The notes beneath the pieces are model-generated. The model saw only the letters and a list, made by a program, of their open reading frames with translations. It was not told where the DNA came from and did no database searches. From the NCBI GenBank assembly GCA_900553945.1, contig USFR01000002.1, positions 124,001-188,000 on the forward strand: a stretch of 64,000 bases of DNA. The letters run 5' to 3'. The translations under genes and the position numbers were made by a program. Numbering within the stretch: the first letter of the stretch is position 1; every line of letters begins with the position of its first letter. This DNA is from an uncultured Clostridium sp. (GTDB lineage: Bacteria > Bacillota > Clostridia > TANB77 > CAG-508). This document shows positions 33,582 to 41,605 of this stretch, one piece after another.

Positions 33582-36308
33582 TTGGCTACTAAAGAAGATA
33601 TAAAAGAAAAATTAAATATACTAGGATTAGATTTAGAAAATTTGCCTGAATTTTTGACTGAAACAAAACCAATAATATTTAATCCGTCAAGATTAAATAA
33701 TGATAAAGAATTAAAAGTGTATAAATATGTACCAATAAAAGATATAGAAATTTACTGTACAACAGCACACAGAGATGATTCAATAAAAGAGAAATATTCA
33801 AAATCAATGCCTTTAGGAAGATTTATAGAGGAAAGTGAACATGACAGTGAAAAGTCAGCAGAGCTATTAAATCTTTTTGAAAGAATTTCTGATGTAAGCA
33901 TAAAAAGAGTTGCATTAGAGCAAAGTAAAATGGCAGAAAAAATACCTTTTACAGTACATTTTCCTAAAAATCAATTATGGCAAATATACTATTCAGCAGA
34001 TACAGATAGATATTTCATGCTAGTATCAGTAAAAGAAGATACATTTGATGAATTATATTATTTATTAAAAAAGAAAATTGAAGCAGAGAAAAATAACAAA
34101 GATGAAAGAATTTTTGTGCCTATTTCATATGTAAATTATAGTGAGAAGTTTTTGAGCAACAAAGAGATAAATGACATTGAAAATTACTTATGGGTATTCA
34201 CAAAAAATTGGTCACTAACATACGAAGTATATGATTTAGATGATAAATTAACTATTCAAATTGTTGGGGAAACACCTATTTATGACAGTTTGAAAACAAT
34301 GTATAAAATAATATTACGTAGCAAAGAAGAAGCAGAAGAATTTTATAAATTAATAAAAGCTTTATTCATTTTGCAAACAGAGCTTGGAAGTAGATATAGT
34401 TTTACAACGCAAATTAATGAAAACAATGGAATTGAATTTTTCTATGAAGGAAAAAAGATTTCTTATGGAGATTTACCTGAATTTATAAAAGAAAAATATA
34501 TCGAAACAGAAGGTGAAATTAAGAAGTTTAATCAAAATTCTTTTAAATTAGAGAATAAATTAAAAGAATTAAAAATTGAGTTAAAAAAAGAAGAAGCAGA
34601 ATATTTTATTAAGCAAAAAGAAATTTCTACATATTTAGAGTGTAAAAAAACTTTCTTTGGAAAAGTAAAATACTTCTTCTCAAAAAAGAAAAACAAACCT
34701 AAAGAAGAAATTGAAGAAGTTGAAAATAAGAAAGAAACAAAAGAACCAAAGCCAATTCAAGGATATACTGATGATAAAAAATATCATACAATCGATGATT
34801 TAGTAACAGTTCAAGCTTTATATGAAAAAAGTGAAAGATATGTAAAAGACTTAACGCAAGATATAAAAGCAATGAAATTACGAATTGTAAATACTAAAAA
34901 GAAAATTGAAAATGCAACATTATATATTCAAGAAATTGACCAGCACAAAAAGAGTCTATTTGACTTTTGGAAGTTTGCTAATAAAGATGAATTATTAGAG
35001 CTTGATACAGGTGATGAAATATATGAGGGTGACGTTCAAAAAATAAAGAAGAAATTTGATTTTGAGTATGACTTTGAAGATTTTGGAATAGCTTATGATA
35101 AACTAGAAAGAACTAAATTTTCAAAACAAGAGCTAGATAGTATTTATGTGGCTAGTACAAACGTATTACCAATAATTAATATGTTGAAAAATGGCGATAT
35201 GGATAAAGATGTGCTAGAAGAACAATTAAGAAGTTTGAAAAGCGAATATTTTACAAGTTCAAATTCAACATTAAGTTCAAAAGTCGATTTTGATATATTT
35301 GGTTCAATGAAAGATGATCCAACTCAAGTTAAATATTTAAACAACAAATCACATAGAGAAAACGAAAAGGACAAGTTCCAAATTTTGAACATAAACAAGA
35401 AAATAGACATATTTGATTTTACTGAAAAATTGCAATTGATTACAAGCTCTCTAAATGAGGCTATGCATAAAATAAAATTTGATTATGATATGCCAATATA
35501 CAAAGTTGCATCTATAAATGAGAAATTGCATAAAACAGATTTTAATGTTCTTAATATAAATGCTGAAAGAGAAATTGAATCATATGACAATAAATTTGAG
35601 ACAGCAGTTAAGTTATTTAAACTAAACTTTAAAGAAGGTTATCCAGCAGTTTTTCTAACTAATGCAACATATTATGATAATGCAAATAATACATTACCAA
35701 ATGGAATGGATGTTACATCAAAGGTTATAATTGATGCAGATATGTTTGAATATGAATTAGTTAAAAAAGAAAAAATGAAAACTAATAGATATTTCAACAT
35801 TCCAGAAACATTATATCCTCGTATTTTAACAATTTATATTGAAGAATATGATGTATATCTAAAAGGTCAAAAACCAGAAAAGAATGAAGAAGAAGTTCCT
35901 GAGATTGAAGAAGATAATGTTGTTGAAGCAGAAAAAAATGAGAAAGTAAAAGAAAAAATAGATAATGTTGATGTAGTTGCAGAAAATGAAGCAGTACAAG
36001 AGGAAGAAACTAAAAATGATGAAAAAGAAAGTAAAAGCATAGAAGATAAAAATGAAACAGAGGCTGAAAAAGGTAATGGAAAAGTAGAAGAAGATAATAT
36101 AGAGTCTGAAAAAGCTGACGAAGATGAAGCAAAAGTTGAAGAAGATACTGAAAAATCAGAAGATGAAAATGATACAGAAATTGAGAAAGAAAGCATAGAA
36201 AACAAAGTTGCAGAGCCCAAAAAAGAAACTAAAACTTCAAAAGCAAAAAATAAAGCAAAAAAGAAAAAGAAAATAACAGTTAAAGCAAAGACATCAACAA
36301 GAAAATAA
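33582..36308 (+). CDS. Large cytosolic coiled-coil protein of unknown function
   Basis: 908 residues. I do not recognise a family. Translation starts at TTG 33582 behind a strong GAGGAGG. The first 300 residues look like mixed alpha/beta folds without signal or membrane segments. Residues 310-480 contain two Lys/Glu-rich coiled coils flanking a basic FFGKVKYFFSKKKN segment. Residues 480-770 are folded again. The last 130 residues are low-complexity Glu/Asp/Lys/Val, turning from acidic to a very basic Lys-rich end, which might bind nucleic acid or membrane. It is a single-gene unit with promoter and terminator, upstream of the OLE locus. Confidence 0.75.
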   Translation: MATKEDIKEKLNILGLDLENLPEFLTETKPIIFNPSRLNNDKELKVYKYVPIKDIEIYCTTAHRDDSIKEKYSKSMPLGRFIEESEHDSEKSAELLNLFERISDVSIKRVALEQSKMAEKIPFTVHFPKNQLWQIYYSADTDRYFMLVSVKEDTFDELYYLLKKKIEAEKNNKDERIFVPISYVNYSEKFLSNKEINDIENYLWVFTKNWSLTYEVYDLDDKLTIQIVGETPIYDSLKTMYKIILRSKEEAEEFYKLIKALFILQTELGSRYSFTTQINENNGIEFFYEGKKISYGDLPEFIKEKYIETEGEIKKFNQNSFKLENKLKELKIELKKEEAEYFIKQKEISTYLECKKTFFGKVKYFFSKKKNKPKEEIEEVENKKETKEPKPIQGYTDDKKYHTIDDLVTVQALYEKSERYVKDLTQDIKAMKLRIVNTKKKIENATLYIQEIDQHKKSLFDFWKFANKDELLELDTGDEIYEGDVQKIKKKFDFEYDFEDFGIAYDKLERTKFSKQELDSIYVASTNVLPIINMLKNGDMDKDVLEEQLRSLKSEYFTSSNSTLSSKVDFDIFGSMKDDPTQVKYLNNKSHRENEKDKFQILNINKKIDIFDFTEKLQLITSSLNEAMHKIKFDYDMPIYKVASINEKLHKTDFNVLNINAEREIESYDNKFETAVKLFKLNFKEGYPAVFLTNATYYDNANNTLPNGMDVTSKVIIDADMFEYELVKKEKMKTNRYFNIPETLYPRILTIYIEEYDVYLKGQKPEKNEEEVPEIEEDNVVEAEKNEKVKEKIDNVDVVAENEAVQEEETKNDEKESKSIEDKNETEAEKGNGKVEEDNIESEKADEDEAKVEEDTEKSEDENDTEIEKESIENKVAEPKKETKTSKAKNKAKKKKKITVKAKTSTRK

Positions 36309-36316
36309 TAAAAAGT

Positions 36317-36360
36317 AAGTGCCAGTAATAACAGAAAGATGTTAAAACTGACACTTTTTT
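36317..36360 (+). terminator. Terminator after the large unknown gene
   Basis: AAGTGCCAGT...TAACA pairs with TGTTA...ACTGACACTT around a 6-base loop, with one mismatched pair, followed by a T run. The 3' arm ends at 36360. Confidence 0.85.
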
Positions 36361-36379
36361 ATATAAGAGGAAAAGAAAA

Positions 36380-36511
36380 ATAAAGAAAAGGATAATTTAT
36401 TATATTATTATAGGAATATTTATAATAACAGAATGTTTTCTAATGTATTTCAGCTATGTTAATAAAAAAAAATCAAAAAATAAAAGAAAGAGAAAAACAA
36501 AGAAAAATTAA
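36380..36511 (+). pseudogene. Possible small membrane protein with lost start codon
   Basis: An open frame of 43 codons encodes KKRIIYYIIIGIFIIT, one hydrophobic helix, then a Lys-rich tail ending KRKRKTKKN. An AAGAGG ribosome-like site lies about 9 bases ahead of where a start should be, but the codon there is ATA, and no ATG, GTG or TTG gives the full helix. It is either a decayed small protein gene or chance. The remaining 47 bases to 36558 hold nothing recognisable. Confidence 0.25.
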
Positions 36512-36558
36512 GAAAAAACGAGAAATAATGGTAAAAAATAAAAACAAAATTAATCTTT

Positions 36559-36610
36559 AAGACAAATTTGATTAAAACTATTCAAAAAGTTTCAATTTCA
36601 AATTTGTCTT
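36559..36610 (+). other. Inverted repeat overlapping the OLE promoter
   Basis: AAGACAAATTTGA (36559-36571) and TCAAATTTGTCTT (36598-36610) form a perfect 13-base-pair stem followed by TGCTTTTT. It could terminate upstream transcription, but its 3' arm is also the -35 box (TTGTCT) of the OLE promoter, so read-through from upstream and initiation of OLE are physically linked here. Confidence 0.6.
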
Positions 36611-36632
36611 TGCTTTTTGAGTCTGCTATAAT
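36604..36632 (+). promoter_or_regulatory. Promoter of the OLE RNA
   Basis: TTGTCT (36604-36609), 17-base spacer, TATAAT (36627-36632), predicting a start near 36639. Confidence 0.7.
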
Positions 36633-36638
36633 AAAACT

Positions 36639-37280
36639 CGATGGTGCATTATTCTAGTTGTACTAGCTATTATGAAGGTGGGGCTAAAAATCCACACATG
36701 ATTTATTAGATAAAGTTTCTTATGTCATGCGCAAAATGCCAGTTTTGCGTGGGTATGGGAAGTAAAGAATTTAGGATAGAATATAACGGCATATATTTGG
36801 ATTCCTATATTCATTATCACCAGTTCTACTTGTTGTGATATAATCTATTTTGAGTGTACATATCGAATTGTATGCGATAAATCTGTTTTGAGTGGTAATC
36901 TTGGGATTAGTCATTATTTCAAGAAAAAACGCGGCCACGTTTTCTCTTGAAAGGCTATGAAATCATTATTGCAAAAGAAACTAATAATAGATTAAGTACA
37001 TTAAGGAAAACTTCTAGAATGTTCGTTTTAATTGAGAAACTTGGAAATTTAGGGATTAAGGTACGGATTTTAGTGGCGATCTAGCTGCCCGAAACTTTTA
37101 AGGGATGCTTTTTTAAATGGAAACAGCTAAGCAGTAATGCTTAGTAAAAAGTAGAGAAATTCTGCTAGACCTTATACCGTAAAATTTACTTAAATTTCTA
37201 CCATCTTTAATTCGATAATAATTATAGTGAAGAATTTATACAATCAGATGAAAGTGTCTGTTTTATATAAATTCTTTTTT
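36639..37280 (+). ncRNA. ole: OLE RNA (ornate large noncoding RNA)
   Basis: A roughly 640-base transcribed region with no credible coding frame, its own promoter and a strong terminator (AAGAATTTATA from 37230 with TATAAATTCTT to 37275). It contains many helices, for example GCGCAAAA with TTTTGCGT near 36730-36752, TTCAAGA...CTTGAA near 36919-36952 and GCTAAGC with GCTTAG near 37127-37142, plus a GGTGGGGC segment near 36677. Length, elaborate structure and above all the adjacent oapA gene identify it as OLE RNA. In studied bacteria OLE forms a membrane ribonucleoprotein with OapA and is linked to tolerance of Mg2+, cold and short-chain alcohols. Confidence 0.85.
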
Positions 37281-37316
37281 CTATATCAAGTAATATGAAA
37301 AGTTTTAAATTGCATT

Positions 37317-37345
37317 TTGACATACAAAAGTTGTTATGCTAAAAT
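37317..37345 (+). promoter_or_regulatory. Separate promoter for oapA
   Basis: TTGACA (37317-37322), 17-base spacer, TAAAAT (37340-37345), between the OLE terminator and the oapA leader. Confidence 0.75.
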
Positions 37346-37366
37346 GCAAGAAAAGACGAACCAAAG

Positions 37367-37472
37367 AAAGGAGAAAATCGTATAAAAAATATATTTACAT
37401 TGATAGTGCTAAGTAAGTTATGAAAAAACTATCAAAAATTTGCAAAGAATATACATTATACGATAAAGAGAA
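37367..37472 (+). promoter_or_regulatory. Structured oapA leader with ribosome site outside the hairpin
   Basis: AAAGGAG (37367-37373) is a good ribosome site but no start codon follows at normal distance. Instead a three-tier hairpin spans 37377-37464: ATCGTATAA with TTATACGAT (9 bp), TATATT with AATATA, and TTGATAGT with ACTATCAA. The oapA ATG is at 37473. If the hairpin is folded, the ribosome site lies about 11 bases from the ATG; if unfolded, about 100. This looks like a structure-bridged initiation site. Confidence 0.6.
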
Positions 37473-38021
37473 ATGAAGAAAAAGAACGAAAAAAATAAGA
37501 ATCCGAAAAATGAAGCTGTTAAGTGGTTCTTCACAATATTTATAGTAACATTTATATTGTCAATGACGTTTTCATACATATCAACAACAAGTATAAATGG
37601 TTTAGCAACATTACCAGCATTAATCGTACTTATCGTTGTTATTTTTGTTGGCGTGGTATTTGATATTGTTGGTGTTGCTATAACATGTGCAACTGAGCAA
37701 GAATTTCATGCAATGGCATCAAAAAAGGTAAAAGGCGCGAAAACAGCCATAAAATTAATTAGATCAGCACCAAAAGTTTCTAATATATGTAATGATGTTA
37801 TCGGTGATATATGCGGTGTACTTAGTGGTGCGATAAGTGCAATGTTAACAGTAAAAATTACACAAAGTATAGGATTAAACTTTGACATCCAATTTATAAT
37901 GAGCGCGCTTGTTGCATCAATTACTGTAGGTGGTAAAGCTTTAGGGAAAAATTTTGCAAAAACTAAATGCACAAACATTATCTATGCAGTAGCAAAAGTA
38001 TTAAGCATATTTGAAAAATAG
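37473..38021 (+). CDS. oapA: OLE-associated membrane protein OapA
   Basis: 182 residues with about four membrane helices (about 15-35, 45-68, 118-140, 145-162). The long conserved core FDIVGVAITCA (about 64-74), then FHAMASKKVKGAKTAIKLIR and VSNICNDVIGDICGVLSGA, is the hallmark of OapA. OapA dimers bind OLE RNA and bring it to the cytoplasmic membrane. Here the RNA gene ends about 190 bases upstream, the standard order. The basic N-terminus (KKKNEKNKNPKN) is longer than I would expect. A pseudouridine synthase gene follows 15 bases later. Confidence 0.92.
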   Translation: MKKKNEKNKNPKNEAVKWFFTIFIVTFILSMTFSYISTTSINGLATLPALIVLIVVIFVGVVFDIVGVAITCATEQEFHAMASKKVKGAKTAIKLIRSAPKVSNICNDVIGDICGVLSGAISAMLTVKITQSIGLNFDIQFIMSALVASITVGGKALGKNFAKTKCTNIIYAVAKVLSIFEK

Positions 38022-38036
38022 TATTATGGAGGAATC

Positions 38037-38894
38037 ATGCAAAAATTAATTGTAGAACCTAAATTTAATAACAAGAAATTAAGCACATTTATGTATGCAC
38101 ACTTCAATGGTTTAACATCATCAACATTCTACAAAACATTAAGAAAAAAAGATATAAGAATAAATGATGTTAGAGTAAATGAAGATAAAATTGTCCATGA
38201 ATTTGACACAATAACAATATTTATTGTAGATGAATTGCTATATAAAAATTATGACATTAAGACAATATTTGAGGATGAAAATATTTTAGTTGTAAATAAA
38301 CCAGCAGAACTAGAAGTAGTTACAGACGAACCAACTGCAGACTCATTGACAAAAATATTAAACAAAAAATATACATATATAAGTCCATGTCATAGAATTG
38401 ACAGAAACACAACAGGATTAGTTTTATTTGCAAAAAATCCAGAAGCATTAGAAATTTTGCTTTCAAAATTCAAAAACAAAGAGATAAAGAAAAATTATAG
38501 ATGTACAGTAATCGGAATTTTAAATAAAAAAGAAGCTTTGCTAAAAGCATATCTTTTTAAAGATAATAAAAAATCATTAGTGTACATATCAGACACTCCT
38601 AAAAGGGGGTACATGGAAATACTAACTAAATACAAAGTTTTGTCAGAAGATAAAGCAAGTAACACGTCAGTGTTAGATGTTGAACTTATCACAGGGAGAA
38701 CTCACCAAATACGAGCTCATTTGGCGCATATAGGTCATCCAATTTTAGGAGACGGAAAATACGGTGTAAACGAGATAAACAAGAAATTCAAATGCAAATA
38801 TCAAATGCTTGAAAATTATAAAATGAAATTTGATTTTACAACGGATTCCGGAGCTTTAGAGTATTTAAACAAAAAAGAAATAATATTAAAATAA
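38037..38894 (+). CDS. RluA-family pseudouridine synthase
   Basis: 285 residues. An N-terminal S4-like domain (LRKKDIRINDVRVNEDK) precedes the RluA catalytic domain with HRIDRNTTGLVLFAKN (about 121-136, catalytic Asp in HRID) and GRTHQIRAHLAHIGHPILGDGKYG near 219-242. It modifies uridines in 23S rRNA or tRNA. It starts 15 bases after oapA behind TGGAGG, so it may share the oapA transcript; whether it acts on OLE is an open question. A large inverted-repeat element follows between it and the convergent tmcAL gene. Confidence 0.88.
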   Translation: MQKLIVEPKFNNKKLSTFMYAHFNGLTSSTFYKTLRKKDIRINDVRVNEDKIVHEFDTITIFIVDELLYKNYDIKTIFEDENILVVNKPAELEVVTDEPTADSLTKILNKKYTYISPCHRIDRNTTGLVLFAKNPEALEILLSKFKNKEIKKNYRCTVIGILNKKEALLKAYLFKDNKKSLVYISDTPKRGYMEILTKYKVLSEDKASNTSVLDVELITGRTHQIRAHLAHIGHPILGDGKYGVNEINKKFKCKYQMLENYKMKFDFTTDSGALEYLNKKEIILK

Positions 38895-38930
38895 ACAAAA
38901 GCAATTAATGTAGCAACCATAAATATTGCG

Positions 38931-39203
38931 CAGAAAAAAGTTCATATAAAATTCTCTCACACATTATTGCTAAGAAAATATTATATTTATTTTTTCGTTC
39001 CTTGCTAAAATATTTTCCCACCTCCTAAACTTCGTTTAGCAGGTTAGGGAAAAACTTTCAAACTGCGCGTCACTCAAAAATCAAATAGAATATTTTCTTC
39101 TATAATTAATAGCTGGTGCATTTTTCAAAATGCTTCAAACGAACTCACTTCGTTCGTTTGGTTCCTGCGCGGTGATTCGAAATTTTATATGAACTTTTTT
39201 CTG
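38931..39203 (-). repeat. Structured intergenic element, copy B (273 bp)
   Basis: Closed by a 23-base-pair perfect inverted repeat (38931-38953 with 39181-39203; arms carry AAAAAA/TTTTTT). Read on the minus strand the inside begins CGAATCACCGCGCAGG (motif at 39165-39178), then AAACGAAC-GAAGTGA-GTTCGTTT and TTTGAAGCA, and ends GTGTGAGA (38955-38962 inverted). These match copy A, but the arms do not. It lies exactly between two convergent genes, where its arms can act as a two-way terminator. The extra 120 bases relative to copy A contain further small hairpins. The rest of the gap (39204-39258) shows nothing. Confidence 0.75.
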
Positions 39204-39258
39204 TACTATATTTATATTTGCTAAATCAAAGTGCTTTTGTTTATTTAATCATATTAAT

Positions 39259-40449
39259 TTAAAAATTAGTTTGAATTCTCGTTGTATAATCAAGATTTGC
39301 AACGGAATCCTTAACGTAAGCCAATGTATAAATATCAGTTGCCTTTTTATCAATCTCCAACATTCTAAGCAAATCAGAATCATCACAAGTTTTTTCAAAA
39401 GCTTTAACGGAAGTAATAACATTAATATCTTTAGAGATATCTGAAAGAATCTTTTTTCCATTTTCACTCATACCAAGAACTCTAACATAAGGAGTAATTT
39501 TTTTTGACAATTCCATATCAGATTTAGTGATTCCAAGTAAAATATATAACAAAATTCTTTGAATTCTTGCTTGAGTAATACTTTTATTTTTCAAAGCAGT
39601 AATCAATTCATCTAAAGAATTTGTAGAACAAGCAATTTTCTTTAAATTAGAAAGCATATTCTCAGGAACATCAGGAATATTCTTTAATCTCTCATTATCA
39701 ATAGTTCTCAAAATATAGATAATCTCTTTTTCAAAAGCCTTCAAAGACAATACAGCGTTTCCATTTTCAATATTTTCAGCCAAAACTTCATAAGAAAAAT
39801 CAGGAATAGAATTTTTCAAATCCTCAATCTTAAAGCCAGAAGTTCTAAGCAAGGCACGGACATCTGAAGAAGATGACTTATCCAAATCGCGCTTAACAGT
39901 AATCGGAGTAATGTTTGATGAAATAGCATTTAGAGATTTTAGATATTCCAGTCCTAAAATATTATTAGGTTTGCAAACACCTAAGAATTCATTTCTGAAC
40001 ATTTTATCAATTACAAGTTCCTGAGATTTTGGATACGAAAAGCCTTCAGCAATTTTTCCTTTAACATTTGTAATATATTCTTTTTCATTTTTATTAATAA
40101 GAGAAGACAATTTTTTTAGTTTTTCCAAATCACCAGATTCGGTTCCAAAAGAAATGTAATTACTTCCAATCTGATCAGCGATTTTAATAGAACCATTAGC
40201 AAAATTTTCGGCACTTGAAATTGCATATAAAGTAGGAAGCTCAAGAACCAAGTCGAAGCCAGCAGATAAAGCCACTTTAGCCTTTTCCCATTTATTTATA
40301 ATACTAGGCTCACCACGTTGAACAAAATTTCCAGAAATAATTGCAACCTTAAAGTCAGTATCTGTCTGAGAAATAGATTCATTTAAATGATATAAGTGAC
40401 CAAAATGGAATGGATTATATTCAGATATAATACAAAGTTTACTAGACAA
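39259..40449 (-). CDS. tmcAL: tRNA-Met cytidine acetate ligase TmcAL
   Basis: 396 residues. The N-terminal nucleotidyltransferase core has CIISEYNPFHFGHLYHL (a T/HxGH-type ATP site) followed by ISGNFVQRGEPSIINKWEKAK, then FGTESG and NNILGLEYL further on, all as in the YlbM/TmcAL family that acetylates C34 of elongator tRNA-Met using acetate and ATP. The start is TTG at 40449 because GAGGAG lies 7 bases ahead; the in-frame ATG 36 bases upstream precedes that site. It is divergent from rnhA and convergent with the RluA-type gene. Confidence 0.88.
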   Translation of the reverse strand: MSSKLCIISEYNPFHFGHLYHLNESISQTDTDFKVAIISGNFVQRGEPSIINKWEKAKVALSAGFDLVLELPTLYAISSAENFANGSIKIADQIGSNYISFGTESGDLEKLKKLSSLINKNEKEYITNVKGKIAEGFSYPKSQELVIDKMFRNEFLGVCKPNNILGLEYLKSLNAISSNITPITVKRDLDKSSSSDVRALLRTSGFKIEDLKNSIPDFSYEVLAENIENGNAVLSLKAFEKEIIYILRTIDNERLKNIPDVPENMLSNLKKIACSTNSLDELITALKNKSITQARIQRILLYILLGITKSDMELSKKITPYVRVLGMSENGKKILSDISKDINVITSVKAFEKTCDDSDLLRMLEIDKKATDIYTLAYVKDSVANLDYTTRIQTNF

Positions 40450-40469
40450 AATTTTTCTCCTCTCAAATA

Positions 40470-40498
40470 TTGTATAATTAATCAATTACTGTTATAAT
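40470..40498 (+). promoter_or_regulatory. Promoter of the rnhA-coaE operon
   Basis: TTGTAT (40470-40475), 17-base spacer, TATAAT (40493-40498). Confidence 0.65.
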
Positions 40499-40562
40499 AG
40501 CATATATCTAATAAAATCGCAATATTATAGCAGTTTAGAGAAAAATTATAAAAGAGGTTTTT

Positions 40563-41000
40563 ATGGAGAATGTAACAATATATACAGACGGAGCTTGTTC
40601 AGGAAACCCTGGACCAGGAGGATGGGGCTCTATTTTAATGTATAAAGAAAATAAAAAAGAAATATCAGGTGGAAATCCAGATACAACAAATAACATAATG
40701 GAAATCACTGCTGTTATAGAAGCATTGAAATTGTTAAAATTTGAGTGCAATGTTAAAGTTTATAGTGACAGTGCCTATGTTGTAAATGCATTTAATAATG
40801 GATGGATTTATAATTGGCAAAGAAACAATTGGAAAACAGCAGATAAAAAACCCGTAAAAAATAAAGAATTATGGGAAGAATTATATAAGTACACTAAATT
40901 TCATAAAGTAGAATTCATAAAAGTAAAAGGACACAGTGATAATGAATTTAATAATAGATGTGATGAATTAGCTAGAAATGCTATAAAAAATTTAGATTAA
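40563..41000 (+). CDS. rnhA: Ribonuclease HI
   Basis: 145 residues, usual length. The four catalytic acids are visible: Asp in YTDGACSGNPGPGGWG (residue 8), Glu in MEITAVIEAL, Asp in YSDSAYVVNA and Asp in NRCDELAR; the KGHSDNEFNN loop with its His is present. It degrades the RNA strand of RNA-DNA hybrids. It is the first gene of an operon with coaE (11 bases apart). Confidence 0.95.
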   Translation: MENVTIYTDGACSGNPGPGGWGSILMYKENKKEISGGNPDTTNNIMEITAVIEALKLLKFECNVKVYSDSAYVVNAFNNGWIYNWQRNNWKTADKKPVKNKELWEELYKYTKFHKVEFIKVKGHSDNEFNNRCDELARNAIKNLD

Positions 41001-41011
41001 GGAGCTTTCAA

Positions 41012-41605
41012 ATGAAAGTTATAGGAATAACAGGACCTTCAGGGGCAGGAAAAACAACATTAAGTACAATTTTGAAATCAAACTATTCATCTTTCATAAT
41101 AGATGCAGATGAAGTTGCGAGAAAATTAAGCAACGATAGTAAGACAAAATATTTCGAGAAAATGGTAAATCTTTTTGGAAAAGAGATACTAAAAGATGAT
41201 GGAAAGCTTAACAGAAAAGAGATAGCAAGAACTATTTATAAAAACAAAGAAAAAAGAAGAGCACTTAACAGATTAACTTTTAAGTATGTTGTAGACGATA
41301 TAAATGAACAAATAAAAGAAGCTGAGAAACAAGATTACAAATATATAGGAATTGACGTTCCATTATTATATGAAGCAAAGATGGAAAAAATATGTGACTA
41401 TGTAATAGCAGTAGTTGCAGAAGATCAAAAAAAGATTAATAGAATTTGTCAAAGGGATAACATAACTGAAGAATTAGCTAAAGAAAGATTAAAGATTCAA
41501 AACGATAACGAATTTTTTGTAAAAAAAGCAGATTTTGTAATTCATAATGATGGTACTTTAGAAAAATTAGAAACTTCATTAAAGGAGATAATAGATAAGA
41601 TATGA
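41012..41605 (+). CDS. coaE: Dephospho-CoA kinase
   Basis: 197 residues. The P-loop GPSGAGKTT (8-16) and IDADEVARKL (about 31-40) are the CoaE substrate and nucleotide motifs; DVPLLYEAKME and VVAEDQKKINRI follow as in the family. It performs the last step of coenzyme A synthesis. Its stop overlaps the next start (ATGA), so the metalloprotease-like gene is translationally coupled. Confidence 0.92.
   Translation: MKVIGITGPSGAGKTTLSTILKSNYSSFIIDADEVARKLSNDSKTKYFEKMVNLFGKEILKDDGKLNRKEIARTIYKNKEKRRALNRLTFKYVVDDINEQIKEAEKQDYKYIGIDVPLLYEAKMEKICDYVIAVVAEDQKKINRICQRDNITEELAKERLKIQNDNEFFVKKADFVIHNDGTLEKLETSLKEIIDKI

Noticed and set aside
37386..37440. Seven-codon leader peptide from the TTG at 37400
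   Set aside because: The TTG is 27 bases from the ribosome site and lies in the apical stem of the oapA leader hairpin; the structure is the better explanation.
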